A stretch of 64,000 nt of DNA from Sphaerimonospora sp050942215 (GTDB lineage Bacteria > Actinomycetota > Actinomycetes > Streptosporangiales > Streptosporangiaceae), in NCBI RefSeq assembly GCF_050942215.1, contig NZ_CP192056.1, positions 744,001-808,000 of the forward strand, written 5' to 3'. Positions 34,876 to 42,677 of this stretch are shown in pieces. The stretch's first letter is position 1; every line of letters begins with the position of its first letter. The notes under the pieces were generated by a model. That model saw only the letters and a list, made by a program, of their open reading frames with translations, was not told the origin of the DNA and did not search any database. Position numbers and translations under genes: made by a program.

Positions 34876-36603
34876 ATGTCGATGACGGATCGCCCGCTGC
34901 GCAGCCAGGAGTGGTTCGGAGCGGAAGGACGCAACGGGTTCATTCATCGATCGTGGATGCGCAACCAGGGGTTCGCGGACGACGTCTTCGACGGCCGGCC
35001 GGTGATCGGCATCGCCACGACGTGGTCGGAGCTGACGCCGTGCAACGCCCACCTGCACGACCTGGCCGAGTCGGTGAAGCGCGGTGTGTGGGAGAGCGGC
35101 GGCCTGCCGCTGGAGTTCCCGGCGATGAGCCTGGGGGAGCCGCTGATGCGGCCGACGACCATGCTCTATCGCAACCTGCTGTCGATGGAGCTGGAGGAGC
35201 TGGTCAGGGCCAATCCGCTCGACGGGGTGGTGCTGCTGTCCGGCTGCGACAAGACCACGCCAGGGCTGCTGATGGGCGCGGCCAGCGTCGACCTGCCGAC
35301 TCTGATGATCACCGGTGGCCCGATGCTCAACGGCAAGTTCCGCGGCCGCGACATCGGATCGGGCACCGATGTGTGGCGCTTCACCGAGGAACTGCGCGCC
35401 GGCCGGATGACCGCGGCCGACTGCGGCGAGGCGGAGGTCTGCATGTCCCGCAGCCGGGGGCACTGCATGACCATGGGGACCGCCTCCACCATGGCCTGCG
35501 TGACCGAGGCGCTGGGCGTTCAGTTGCCGGGGGCCGCCGCCCTGCCGGCGGTCGACTCCCGCCGCTACGCGCTCGCGCAAGCAGCCGGTCGCCGGATCGT
35601 GGCCATGGTCGGGGAGGACCAGCGGCTGTCCACCGTGCTCACCCGGCGTGCCTTCGAGAACGCCATCAGGGTCAACGCCGCGATCGGTGGCTCCACCAAC
35701 GCCGTGGTGCACCTGCTCGCGATCGCCGGGCGCCTCGGCGTCCCCCTGTCGCTGGATGATTTCGACACGCTCACCTCCGAGGTGCCCATGCTGGTGAACC
35801 TGATGCCCTCCGGCGCGTACCTGATGGAGGACTTCGCGTACGCGGGTGGAGTACCGGTGGTGATGAAGGAGATCGCCTCCCTGCTGCATCTGGACCAGGT
35901 CACCGTCAGCGGGAGGAGCGTGGCCGACAACATCAGCGGTGCCCGGTGCTGGAACCGAGAGGTCATCGGCACCATGGCGGAGCCGTTTCAGCCCGCGGGC
36001 TCGGGGACCGTCGTGCTGCGCGGGTCGCTCGCGCCGTCCGGTGCCGTGCTCAAGGTCTCCGCGGCCTCGGCCCATCTGCTCCGGCACACCGGGCCGGCGC
36101 TCGTGTTCGACCGGATCGAGGACTATGTCGCGGTAGCCGACGATCTGGACATGGACGTCACAGCCGACACGGTCATAGTGGTACGAAACGCCGGACCCCG
36201 TGGTTATCCCGGCTTCCCGGAGGTGGGCAACGTGCCCATGCCACGGCGGCTGCTCACCGACGGGGTCACCGACATGGTGCGGATCTCCGACGCCCGCATG
36301 AGCGGCACCGGGTACGGCACCTGCGTCCTGCACGTGGCCCCGGAGGCGTCGGTCGGCGGCCCTCTCGCACTCGTGCGTACCGGCGATCCGGTCCGGCTCG
36401 ACGTCCCCGCGCGGCGTCTGGACCTGCTGGTCGACGACGCGGAACTCGAGCGCCGCCGCGCCGCCTGGCAGCCCCCGAAACCGGTCGCCGACCGGGGATG
36501 GGTGCGGCTGTACGGCGAGCACGTCCTGCAGGCCGACAGGGGAGCGGACCTGGACTTCCTCATCGGGGGCAGCGGCAGCGCCCCGCCCCGCCACTCACAC
36601 TGA
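34876..36603 (+). CDS. IlvD/Edd-family sugar-acid dehydratase
   Basis: 575 residues. Fe-S cluster cysteines lie in TPCNAH, LLSGCDKTTPGLLMGAASVD and GHCMTMGTASTMACV; AIGGSTNAVVHLLAIAGR and the C-terminal DARMSGTGYGTCVLHVAPE are family signatures. IlvD itself makes branched-chain keto acids, but sugar-acid versions (xylonate, arabinonate, gluconate) start like this one with RSQEWFG and NGFIHRSWM. With the XylX-like enzyme and xylosidase nearby, pentonate dehydratase is the best guess. ATG 34876 with AGGAAGG seven bases upstream is preferred over GTG 34870. Confidence 0.85.
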   Translation: MSMTDRPLRSQEWFGAEGRNGFIHRSWMRNQGFADDVFDGRPVIGIATTWSELTPCNAHLHDLAESVKRGVWESGGLPLEFPAMSLGEPLMRPTTMLYRNLLSMELEELVRANPLDGVVLLSGCDKTTPGLLMGAASVDLPTLMITGGPMLNGKFRGRDIGSGTDVWRFTEELRAGRMTAADCGEAEVCMSRSRGHCMTMGTASTMACVTEALGVQLPGAAALPAVDSRRYALAQAAGRRIVAMVGEDQRLSTVLTRRAFENAIRVNAAIGGSTNAVVHLLAIAGRLGVPLSLDDFDTLTSEVPMLVNLMPSGAYLMEDFAYAGGVPVVMKEIASLLHLDQVTVSGRSVADNISGARCWNREVIGTMAEPFQPAGSGTVVLRGSLAPSGAVLKVSAASAHLLRHTGPALVFDRIEDYVAVADDLDMDVTADTVIVVRNAGPRGYPGFPEVGNVPMPRRLLTDGVTDMVRISDARMSGTGYGTCVLHVAPEASVGGPLALVRTGDPVRLDVPARRLDLLVDDAELERRRAAWQPPKPVADRGWVRLYGEHVLQADRGADLDFLIGGSGSAPPRHSH

Positions 36604-36637
36604 CCACCGTGGCGTCTGCGAGCGAGCCCGCTCGCAC

Positions 36638-36749
36638 GACGCCACCATGAAGACGCCACCATGAAGACGCCACCATGAAGACGCCACCATGAAGACGCCA
36701 CCATGAAGACGCCACCATGAAGACGCCACCGTGAAGACGCCACCGTGTC
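36638..36749. repeat. Tandem repeat, 14-base unit x8
   Basis: Eight uninterrupted copies of GACGCCACCATGAA. The first six are exact, the seventh reads GACGCCACCGTGAA and the eighth GACGCCACCGTGTC. It lies between the dehydratase stop and the TetR gene. The unit length rules out a conserved frame. Its complement shares GGTGGCGTC with the 20-base repeat at 2981. Confidence 0.95.
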
Positions 36750-36901
36750 ACGGGATCAGACGGCGCCGGCCGCCGCACGGGGCGCGGGCCTGGCCTGATG
36801 AGGCGCAGGGCATACCGGCCTTCGCCCGCGGCCTACGCCGGTGCCGTTCGGTCGAGGAGGCCGGACTCGCCGGCGAGCGTCCGCCACTAGTGTTGTGAGC
36901 T

Positions 36902-37495
36902 GTGAGTCTGAGGCCCGTGCGTGCGATGGACGCCGAAGAGAAGGTCGATCGGCAGGCGCGGATCCTCGACGCGGTGCTTCGGCTGCTGTCCCTGGAGGGC
37001 ATATCCGGGGTCAGCATGCGTGCCGTCGCGCGCGCGGCCGGGGTGTCCCTGGGGCTGGTCAACTACTACTACGAGGACAAGACGAGCCTGATCCGAGCGG
37101 CCCTGCACCGCATCGAGGAGCAGGACGTCTCGCTGGTCGAGCCGGATCCCGCCCTGGAACCGGAAGAGCGGCTGCGCGCCGCGCTGAAGCGGGTGGCCGA
37201 CCAGGAGTTCCTGACGACGGAGTATCTGTCCCTGCGTCTTCAGCTCTGGGCGCTCGCCCAAGCCCACGAGGACTTCGAGCGCATCAACACGGAGGCACAG
37301 GAGCGCTATCGAGCCGGGCTCGCCGACCTGATCGGTGCGGCCCGTCCCGGGTTGCCGCGGGGCGAGTGCGACAGGCGGGCCGCCGACATCAACGTCATCC
37401 AGAACGGTCTGTGGCTCACGGCCCTGCTGGGGCTCGACCACGCCTCGATCGGCAGGAGCGTCGCTCGGTGCGAGGAGATCGCTCTCGCCGAGTGA
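36902..37495 (+). CDS. TetR-family regulator (BetI-like) of the Rieske/BKACE operon
   Basis: 197 residues. HTH ILDAVLRLLSLEGISGVSMRA and RAAGVSLGLVNYYYEDKTSL; the C-terminal domain resembles BetI/TetR_C_6 (LSLRLQLWALAQAHEDFERINTEA). GTG 36902 or ATG 36926 could start it; the conserved HTH begins at about residue 18 of the longer form. It lies 77 bases before the Rieske gene, whose promoter carries a perfect palindrome. Choline or betaine compounds are plausible ligands by family and context. Confidence 0.9.
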   Translation: MSLRPVRAMDAEEKVDRQARILDAVLRLLSLEGISGVSMRAVARAAGVSLGLVNYYYEDKTSLIRAALHRIEEQDVSLVEPDPALEPEERLRAALKRVADQEFLTTEYLSLRLQLWALAQAHEDFERINTEAQERYRAGLADLIGAARPGLPRGECDRRAADINVIQNGLWLTALLGLDHASIGRSVARCEEIALAE

Positions 37496-37536
37496 TCGGT
37501 GGCGGCAGTGCGACTGAACGAACGTCCAGAAGGGCA

Positions 37537-37565
37537 TTGAACGATCGTTCAAACGCTCGTATGCT
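37537..37565 (+). promoter_or_regulatory. Promoter of the Rieske operon with overlapping TetR operator
   Basis: TTGAACGATCGTTCAA (37537-37552) is a perfect 16-base palindrome. Its first six bases TTGAAC serve as -35, followed by a 17-base spacer and TATGCT (37560-37565) as -10. A related half site GAACGAACGTCC lies 14 bases upstream. Bound repressor would cover the -35. Confidence 0.8.
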
Positions 37566-37572
37566 CCCAACC

Positions 37573-38760
37573 ATGGCACCTGTCACGATTGACGACGTAC
37601 GCCGTGTCGGCACCGGTTTCCACAGGTCACCCGAACGATCGATGTCACTGCGGGCGGAGGCGTACACCGAGCCACGGTGGCTTGAGGCCGACATACGGGC
37701 GATCTTCGCCCGCACCTGGCAGTGGGTCTGTCATGTGGAGAAGCTCAAGTCGCCGGGCGGCTACGTGTCGGCCACCGTGGCCGGCATGCCGATCGCGATC
37801 GTCCGCGATCGCGATGGAGCGCTGCGCGCGTTCTACAACGTCTGCAAGCACCGTGCCCACGAGCTGCTCACGGGCTCCGGCACGACGCACAACATCGTCT
37901 GCCCCTACCATGCGTGGACCTACGGCCTGGACGGACGGCTGAAGGCGGCTCGTCGCGCCGACAGGATGGCGACCTTCGACAAGAGCGAGATCTGTCTCGA
38001 CCAGGTGCAGGTGGAGGAGTTCGGGGGATTCGTCTACGTGAACCTGGACCCGGCCGCCGCTCCGCTGCGTGAGCAGGCCGGGGACCTGGCGGCCGAGATC
38101 GCCAGGTGGGCCCCCGACGTGGCCGGGCTGACCCACGCGAAGCGGCTGACCTACGACATCGCCTCCAACTGGAAGAACGTCATCGACAACTTCCTGGAGT
38201 GCTACCACTGCCACATCGCCCACAAGGAGTTCGTCGAGCTCGTCGACATGGACACCTACGAGGTGAAGACCCACGGCATCTGGTCGAGTCACTTCGCCGA
38301 GGCCGGCAAGGAGGAGAACGCCGCGTACGACGTCTCCGGCGCGTCGGTGACGCAGCACGCGGTGTGGTGGCTGTGGCCCAACACGTGTCTGCTGCGCTAT
38401 CCCGGCCGCGGCAACTTCATGGTCTTGCAGGTCCTTCCGGCCGGTCCCGACCGCACCCTGGAGACCTGGGACTTCTACTTCGAGACGGCCGAGCTCATGG
38501 ACGCCGAGGTGGAGGCGGTGCGGTACATCGACGAGGTGCTGCAGCAGCAGGACATCTCCATCGTGGAGAGCGTCCAGCGCGGCATGAGCACCCCGGCCTT
38601 CGACCAGGGCCGGATCGTCTACGACCCGGCCGGCTCCGGGCTGTCCGAGCACGGCGTGCATCACTTCCACGGCCTCGTCCTCGACGCCTACCGGTCATGG
38701 GTGGAAGCGACCGCCGCCGAGCGCGACCACGGGGACGCCGTCCCCGCCCGCACCGTCTAG
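37573..38760 (+). CDS. Rieske non-heme iron oxygenase, glycine betaine/carnitine monooxygenase type
   Basis: 395 residues. Rieske cluster CKHRAHE and CPYHAWTYGLDG (Cys-x-His, Cys-x2-His). Catalytic domain with iron ligands in NVIDNFLECYHCHIAHKEFV. The overall pattern matches GbcA/CntA-type oxygenases acting on quaternary ammonium compounds. No reductase partner is encoded nearby. The start is ATG 37573; the earlier in-frame ATG 37561 falls inside the -10 box. With that promoter, transcription would begin at or within a base of ATG 37573, so the mRNA is probably leaderless. First gene of an operon with BKACE and dehydrogenase. Confidence 0.88.
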   Translation: MAPVTIDDVRRVGTGFHRSPERSMSLRAEAYTEPRWLEADIRAIFARTWQWVCHVEKLKSPGGYVSATVAGMPIAIVRDRDGALRAFYNVCKHRAHELLTGSGTTHNIVCPYHAWTYGLDGRLKAARRADRMATFDKSEICLDQVQVEEFGGFVYVNLDPAAAPLREQAGDLAAEIARWAPDVAGLTHAKRLTYDIASNWKNVIDNFLECYHCHIAHKEFVELVDMDTYEVKTHGIWSSHFAEAGKEENAAYDVSGASVTQHAVWWLWPNTCLLRYPGRGNFMVLQVLPAGPDRTLETWDFYFETAELMDAEVEAVRYIDEVLQQQDISIVESVQRGMSTPAFDQGRIVYDPAGSGLSEHGVHHFHGLVLDAYRSWVEATAAERDHGDAVPARTV

Positions 38761-38770
38761 AGGTACGGCC

Positions 38771-39700
38771 ATGCCGAGGCCTGTCATCATCACCTGCGCG
38801 CCCACCGGCGGCATTCACACGCCGACGATGTCACCGCACCTGCCGGTGACGCCTGACGAGATCGCCGCCGCGTCCGTCGAGGCCGCGGAGGCGGGGGCGG
38901 CGATCATCCATCTCCACGCCCGCGACCCCGAGACCGGCCGGCCCGACCCGCGGCCCGAGCTGTTCCTGGACTTCATGCCGAAGATCAAGGACGCCTGCGA
39001 CGCCGTCCTGAACGTCTCGACCGGCGGGGGACTCGGCATGACCCGCGAGGAGCGGCTCAGGGCCGCCGTCGCGACCTCTCCGGAAATGGCATCGCTGAAC
39101 GTCGGCTCGTTGAACTTCGGGATCTTCCCGATGCTGCGGAAGCACTCGCAGTGGAAGCACGACTGGGAGCCGGCCTTCCTGGAGATGACGCGCGACTTCG
39201 TCTTCAAGAACACCTTCGCCGACCTGGAGTACGTCGTGAAGGAACTCGGCCACGGTCACGGGACCAGGTTCGAGTTCGAGTGTTACGACCTCGGCCACCT
39301 CTACAACCTGGCCTGGCTCATCGACCAGGGCTGGATCGAGCCGCCCTTCTTCGTGCAGATGGTCTTCGGCGTGCTCGGCGGTGTCGGCGCCGACCTCGAC
39401 AATCTCCAGCACATGCACACGGTGGCGGACCGGCTGTTCGGGGACGACTACGAGTGGTCGGTGCTCGCCGCCGGCCGCCACCAGATGCCGTTCGCGACGC
39501 AGGCCGCCATGCTCGGCGGCAACCTGCGGGTGGGCATGGAGGACAGCCTGTTCATCGGACCCGGCGAGCTCACGACGTCGAACGCCGACCAGGTACGCAA
39601 GATCCGCGGCATCGTGGAGGCGCTCGGACATGAGGTCGCCACACCGGCACAGGCCCGCGAGCGGCTCGGTCTCAAGGGAGCCGACCATGTCACCTTCTGA
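38771..39700 (+). CDS. Beta-keto acid cleavage enzyme (BKACE, DUF849)
   Basis: 309 residues. Zn-dependent TIM barrel typical of BKACE: VIITCAPTGG, AAIIHLHARDPETGRPDPR with the metal-binding His pair, VLNVSTGGGLGMT, ASLNVGSLNFG and RVGMEDSLFIGPGELTTSNA. The family condenses a beta-keto acid with acetyl-CoA and yields acetoacetate plus a new CoA ester. Next to a carnitine-dehydrogenase-like gene, dehydrocarnitine is the likely substrate, giving betainyl-CoA. ATG 38771, 10 bases after the Rieske stop. Confidence 0.9.
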   Translation: MPRPVIITCAPTGGIHTPTMSPHLPVTPDEIAAASVEAAEAGAAIIHLHARDPETGRPDPRPELFLDFMPKIKDACDAVLNVSTGGGLGMTREERLRAAVATSPEMASLNVGSLNFGIFPMLRKHSQWKHDWEPAFLEMTRDFVFKNTFADLEYVVKELGHGHGTRFEFECYDLGHLYNLAWLIDQGWIEPPFFVQMVFGVLGGVGADLDNLQHMHTVADRLFGDDYEWSVLAAGRHQMPFATQAAMLGGNLRVGMEDSLFIGPGELTTSNADQVRKIRGIVEALGHEVATPAQARERLGLKGADHVTF

Positions 39701-40769
39701 GCTGTCGCCTTCCGGGGCTTCGTCCTCCGGAGTGCGGTCTCCTGGAGAGCCGTCTTCTGAAGTGCGGTCTTCTGAAGTGCGGTCTTCTGGCGTTGTGTCT
39801 TCCGCGCGCGCCTCGGCGCCCGTCGAGGTCACCCGGGTCGCCTCGCTCGGCGGGGGAGTGATCGGCCAGAGCTGGACCGCCCTGTTCCTGGCCGCGGGGA
39901 AGTCGGTCACGTTGTTCGATCCCGACCCGGCCGTGGAAGGGCGGGTCCGCCGCGCGGTGGAGACGGCGTGGCCGGCCCTGGTCGAGCTGGGTCTGACGAC
40001 CCGGTCCGAGCCGGAAGGCGAACTGCTGGTGTGCGCCGACGCGCGTACGGCGGTGGCGGACGCCCAGTTCGTCCAGGAGAGCGTGCCCGAGCGGATCGAG
40101 CTCAAGCACCGGCTGTACGCCGAGATCGAACCCGCCCTCGCCGAGGACGCCGTCGTGGCATCGTCGGCGTCCGGCCTGACCCTCACGGAACTGCAGGCCG
40201 GCTGGGAGCGTCCGGACCGGTTCGTCCTCGGTCACCCGTTCAATCCGCCGCATCTGATCCCCCTCGTCGAGGTCATGGGCAACGATCGGACGGGTGCCGG
40301 CGTGGTCGACCTGGCCCGTGGCTTCTACGAGTCCGTCGGCAAGGTGACGATCGAGGTCAGGCGGGAAGTCCCCGGCCACGTCGCCAACCGGCTGCAGGCC
40401 GCCCTGTGGCGAGAGGTCGTCCACCTCGTCAACGAGGGCGTGGCATCCGTGGACGACATCGACACCGCCATCTCGTCCGGGCCGGGGCTGCGCTGGGCCG
40501 CCTGGGGGCCGACGACGCTGTTCCACCTCGGCGCCGGAGAGGGAGGCATCCGTGCCTTCTGTGAGCGGTACGCCGACAGCTTCAACCGCTGGTGGGACGA
40601 CCTGGGTCACCCGCATCTGGACGAGGCCACCGCTGCCCGGCTGGCCGACGGCCTGGCGGTCGCCGGGTCCGGTGACCTCGATGCCCTGGCCGCGCAGCGC
40701 GACGCCATGATCGTGTCGGCCGTCCTGGCGGCCGGCCGCGTGAAAGGAGACACACCATCACCGGCGTAG
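39687..40769 (+). CDS. 3-hydroxyacyl-CoA dehydrogenase-fold enzyme, carnitine 3-dehydrogenase-like
   Basis: 360 residues. Rossmann site VTRVASLGGGVIGQSWTALFLAAG, then PERIELKHRLYAEIEPAL, SSASGLTLTELQAGWERPDRF, GHPFNPPHLIPLVEV with the catalytic His, and VTIEVRREVPGHVANRLQAAL. The single C-terminal domain and TRP-like WAAWGPTTLFHLGAGEGG suit L-carnitine dehydrogenases. It would oxidise carnitine to 3-dehydrocarnitine with NAD. ATG 39687 overlaps the BKACE stop by 14 bases. About 45 Ser-rich residues precede the Rossmann fold and are encoded by a 15-base repeat; family members normally start directly at the fold. Confidence 0.85.
   Translation: MSPSELSPSGASSSGVRSPGEPSSEVRSSEVRSSGVVSSARASAPVEVTRVASLGGGVIGQSWTALFLAAGKSVTLFDPDPAVEGRVRRAVETAWPALVELGLTTRSEPEGELLVCADARTAVADAQFVQESVPERIELKHRLYAEIEPALAEDAVVASSASGLTLTELQAGWERPDRFVLGHPFNPPHLIPLVEVMGNDRTGAGVVDLARGFYESVGKVTIEVRREVPGHVANRLQAALWREVVHLVNEGVASVDDIDTAISSGPGLRWAAWGPTTLFHLGAGEGGIRAFCERYADSFNRWWDDLGHPHLDEATAARLADGLAVAGSGDLDALAAQRDAMIVSAVLAAGRVKGDTPSPA
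39731..39790 (+). repeat. 15-base repeat inside the dehydrogenase gene (about 4 copies)
   Basis: Units of the type AGTGCGGTCTTCTGA at 39731, 39746, 39761 and 39776, two near-identical and two diverged. They encode the Ser/Val/Arg-rich N-terminal extension (PSSEVRSSEVRSSG) in frame. Confidence 0.8.
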
Positions 40770-41530
40770 CCCTCGACCACACGTCGTTCGCCGTCCACGA
40801 CGCGATGAGCTGGGCCCGGCGCCTGCGGCGCGAGCTGGGCGCGACGCCGATCTTCGGTGAGCGGCTCGCGCAGTTCGGGTACCTGCTGCTCCACGTCGGC
40901 ACCGCCGACGACGGTGCGAGATTGGAACTGCTGGAGCCGAGGGACGAGGGGTTCCTCACCCGCTTCCTGGGCTCCCGGGGCGAGGGTCCGCATCACATCA
41001 CCTTCGTCGTACCGGACCTGCGCACGACCGCGGCGCGGGCCCGCGAGCTCGGCCTGACCGTCGTCGGCGAAGACTACGACCACCCGCCCTGGCGTGAGGC
41101 GTTCATCGCGCCCGACGCCAAGCACGGTGTGGTCATCCAACTCGCGGAGTCCGACCGGAGCTACCCGCCCGTCGACCAGCTGCTGTCGACTCGTGCCCGT
41201 GACGTCGAGAACCTCCCCAGCTCCCGGGGAGCCACCGAGCCCCTGTGGTGGACCCCGCTGTGGGAGACGGCACCGGGACCGGTCGCACGGCTGGGGACCA
41301 CGCATCTGGGGTCGACGGACCTCGAGTTCTCCCGGCTCGTCTTCGGGGAACTGCTGGGGGCCCGGGTGACCGGAGACGACTCGGCGCTCGACCTGTCGTG
41401 GCCCGGCGGATCGGTCCGGGTGCACGCCTCGGACCGCCCGGGCGTGACCGGCATGAGCCTGCGCGGCGGTCCCGCCGACGGCATCGTGATCGGTCGTGCC
41501 CGGCTCGGTACGGAGGCGCTCAACCCGTAA
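40757..41530 (+). CDS. VOC-family (glyoxalase-fold) protein with apparent ATC start
   Basis: 257 residues if read from codon 40757: (I)TGVALDHTSFAVHDAMSWARR, then HVGTADDGARLELLEPRDEGF, HHITFVVPDLRTTAARARELG and a second VOC half with LGTTHLGSTDLEFSRLVFGE. The metal His is expected in LDHTSFAV. AAAGGAG lies seven bases before ATC 40757, whereas the first ATG (40805) has no ribosome site and would remove strand 1 of the fold. The gene overlaps the dehydrogenase by 13 bases. It may act as epimerase, lyase or ring-cleaving oxygenase; the role in this operon is unknown. Confidence 0.75.
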   Translation: MTGVALDHTSFAVHDAMSWARRLRRELGATPIFGERLAQFGYLLLHVGTADDGARLELLEPRDEGFLTRFLGSRGEGPHHITFVVPDLRTTAARARELGLTVVGEDYDHPPWREAFIAPDAKHGVVIQLAESDRSYPPVDQLLSTRARDVENLPSSRGATEPLWWTPLWETAPGPVARLGTTHLGSTDLEFSRLVFGELLGARVTGDDSALDLSWPGGSVRVHASDRPGVTGMSLRGGPADGIVIGRARLGTEALNP

Positions 41531-41585
41531 GACCTGCCGGTTTCCCGGTTCGAACGTCGGCGGGACAGAGCCGGGCGGCCCCGCG

Positions 41586-42677
41586 TCAGGGGACGATTCC
41601 GGCCAGGGCGGTGGTGTAGATCTCGACGGCTTCTTCGATCCGGTGAATCAGGCAGTACTCATCGGTGACGTGCGCCTGCTCCGGTTCACCCGGACCGCAG
41701 ATGACCGTCGGCGCCCCGCCGCATGCGGTGGCGAGGATCGAGGCGTCGGTGAAGTAGCTGGCCGCCGGCCGGTCGCCGGGCGCGCCCGCCCCCGCCTCGA
41801 CCAGGGCCCGGACGAAGGGATCGTCCGGCTCCGTCCAGATCGCGGGAAGGTCCACGAGCACGTCGAGGGCCGCATCAGCGCCGAGTGCGGCCTGCAACCG
41901 CTCGCGTAGCCGTACGTGATCCTGGCCGGTGACGGTGCGCATGTCGATGGTCGCGGTGGCCAGGTCGGGCACGGAGTTCACGTTGATCCCGCCGTGCGCC
42001 GTTCCCACGTTCACGGTGGGCGGGCCCAGCCAGGGATGTTCGGGCACCCCGGTGTCGAACTTCTCGACGGCGCTGATCACACGGGCGAGCTTGTAGATCG
42101 CGTTGTCGCCCAGGTGGGGCATCGAGCCGTGTGCGGTTCTGCCCCGAGTGGTGGCCTCCAGCCAGAGCGCACCCTTGTGCCCGAGCAGCGCGCGGTTGGC
42201 GGTCGGCTCTGCCACCAGCAGGGCGCGTGACCTGCCCACCAGATCGGCGGCCGCCATCCCGGCCGCACCCTCGCACCCGGTTTCCTCGCCTGCGGTGAAG
42301 ACCACTTCCAGGGCGACCTTCGGCCCGGTGGAGCGTACGTGCCGCTCGGCGGCGACCACCAGCGCGGCGACGCCGGCCTTCATGTCGCTCGAACCCCGAC
42401 CGTACAGGCGATCTCCGTCGATCTCCGCGCTGTGCGGCGCATACCGCCACGCGCGGCCGCCCAGCGGCACCGTGTCGAGGTGTCCGGTCAGCGTCACCGG
42501 CTCCCCGGTCCCCCAGCGGGCGACCAGACCGGTACGGCCGGGAGCGTGCTCGTGCCGCCGTACGGCGAAACCGGCGTCCGACAGCCGCCTCGCGAGCGGC
42601 TCGGCCACCGCGGCCTCGTTCCCGCCCACCGAGTCGATCCTGATCAGCTCGCGTGTCAGCTCGACCGCCTCGTTCAC
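41586..42677 (-). CDS. M20-family metallohydrolase (ArgE/DapE-like)
   Basis: 363 residues. VTLTGHLDTVPLGGRAWRY (metal His/Asp), LYGRGSSDMKAGVAALV (bridging Asp), VFTAGEETGCEGAAGM (catalytic Glu pair), then a dimerisation insert and AHVTDEYCLIHRIEEAVEIY. Releases an acyl or aminoacyl group from a small amide. GTG 42677 overlaps the LacI stop as GTGA, with GGGGAGG upstream, so it is co-translated with the regulator. Its place in a nucleoside regulon is unexplained. Confidence 0.88.
   Translation of the reverse strand: MNEAVELTRELIRIDSVGGNEAAVAEPLARRLSDAGFAVRRHEHAPGRTGLVARWGTGEPVTLTGHLDTVPLGGRAWRYAPHSAEIDGDRLYGRGSSDMKAGVAALVVAAERHVRSTGPKVALEVVFTAGEETGCEGAAGMAAADLVGRSRALLVAEPTANRALLGHKGALWLEATTRGRTAHGSMPHLGDNAIYKLARVISAVEKFDTGVPEHPWLGPPTVNVGTAHGGINVNSVPDLATATIDMRTVTGQDHVRLRERLQAALGADAALDVLVDLPAIWTEPDDPFVRALVEAGAGAPGDRPAASYFTDASILATACGGAPTVICGPGEPEQAHVTDEYCLIHRIEEAVEIYTTALAGIVP

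Noticed and set aside
36638..36749. Possible CRISPR array
   Set aside because: The 14-base units are contiguous without spacers and no cas gene is present; it is a simple tandem repeat.
40805..41530. VOC gene starting at ATG 40805
   Set aside because: No ribosome site, and it would delete the first strand and a probable metal ligand of the fold; the ATC at 40757 fits better.
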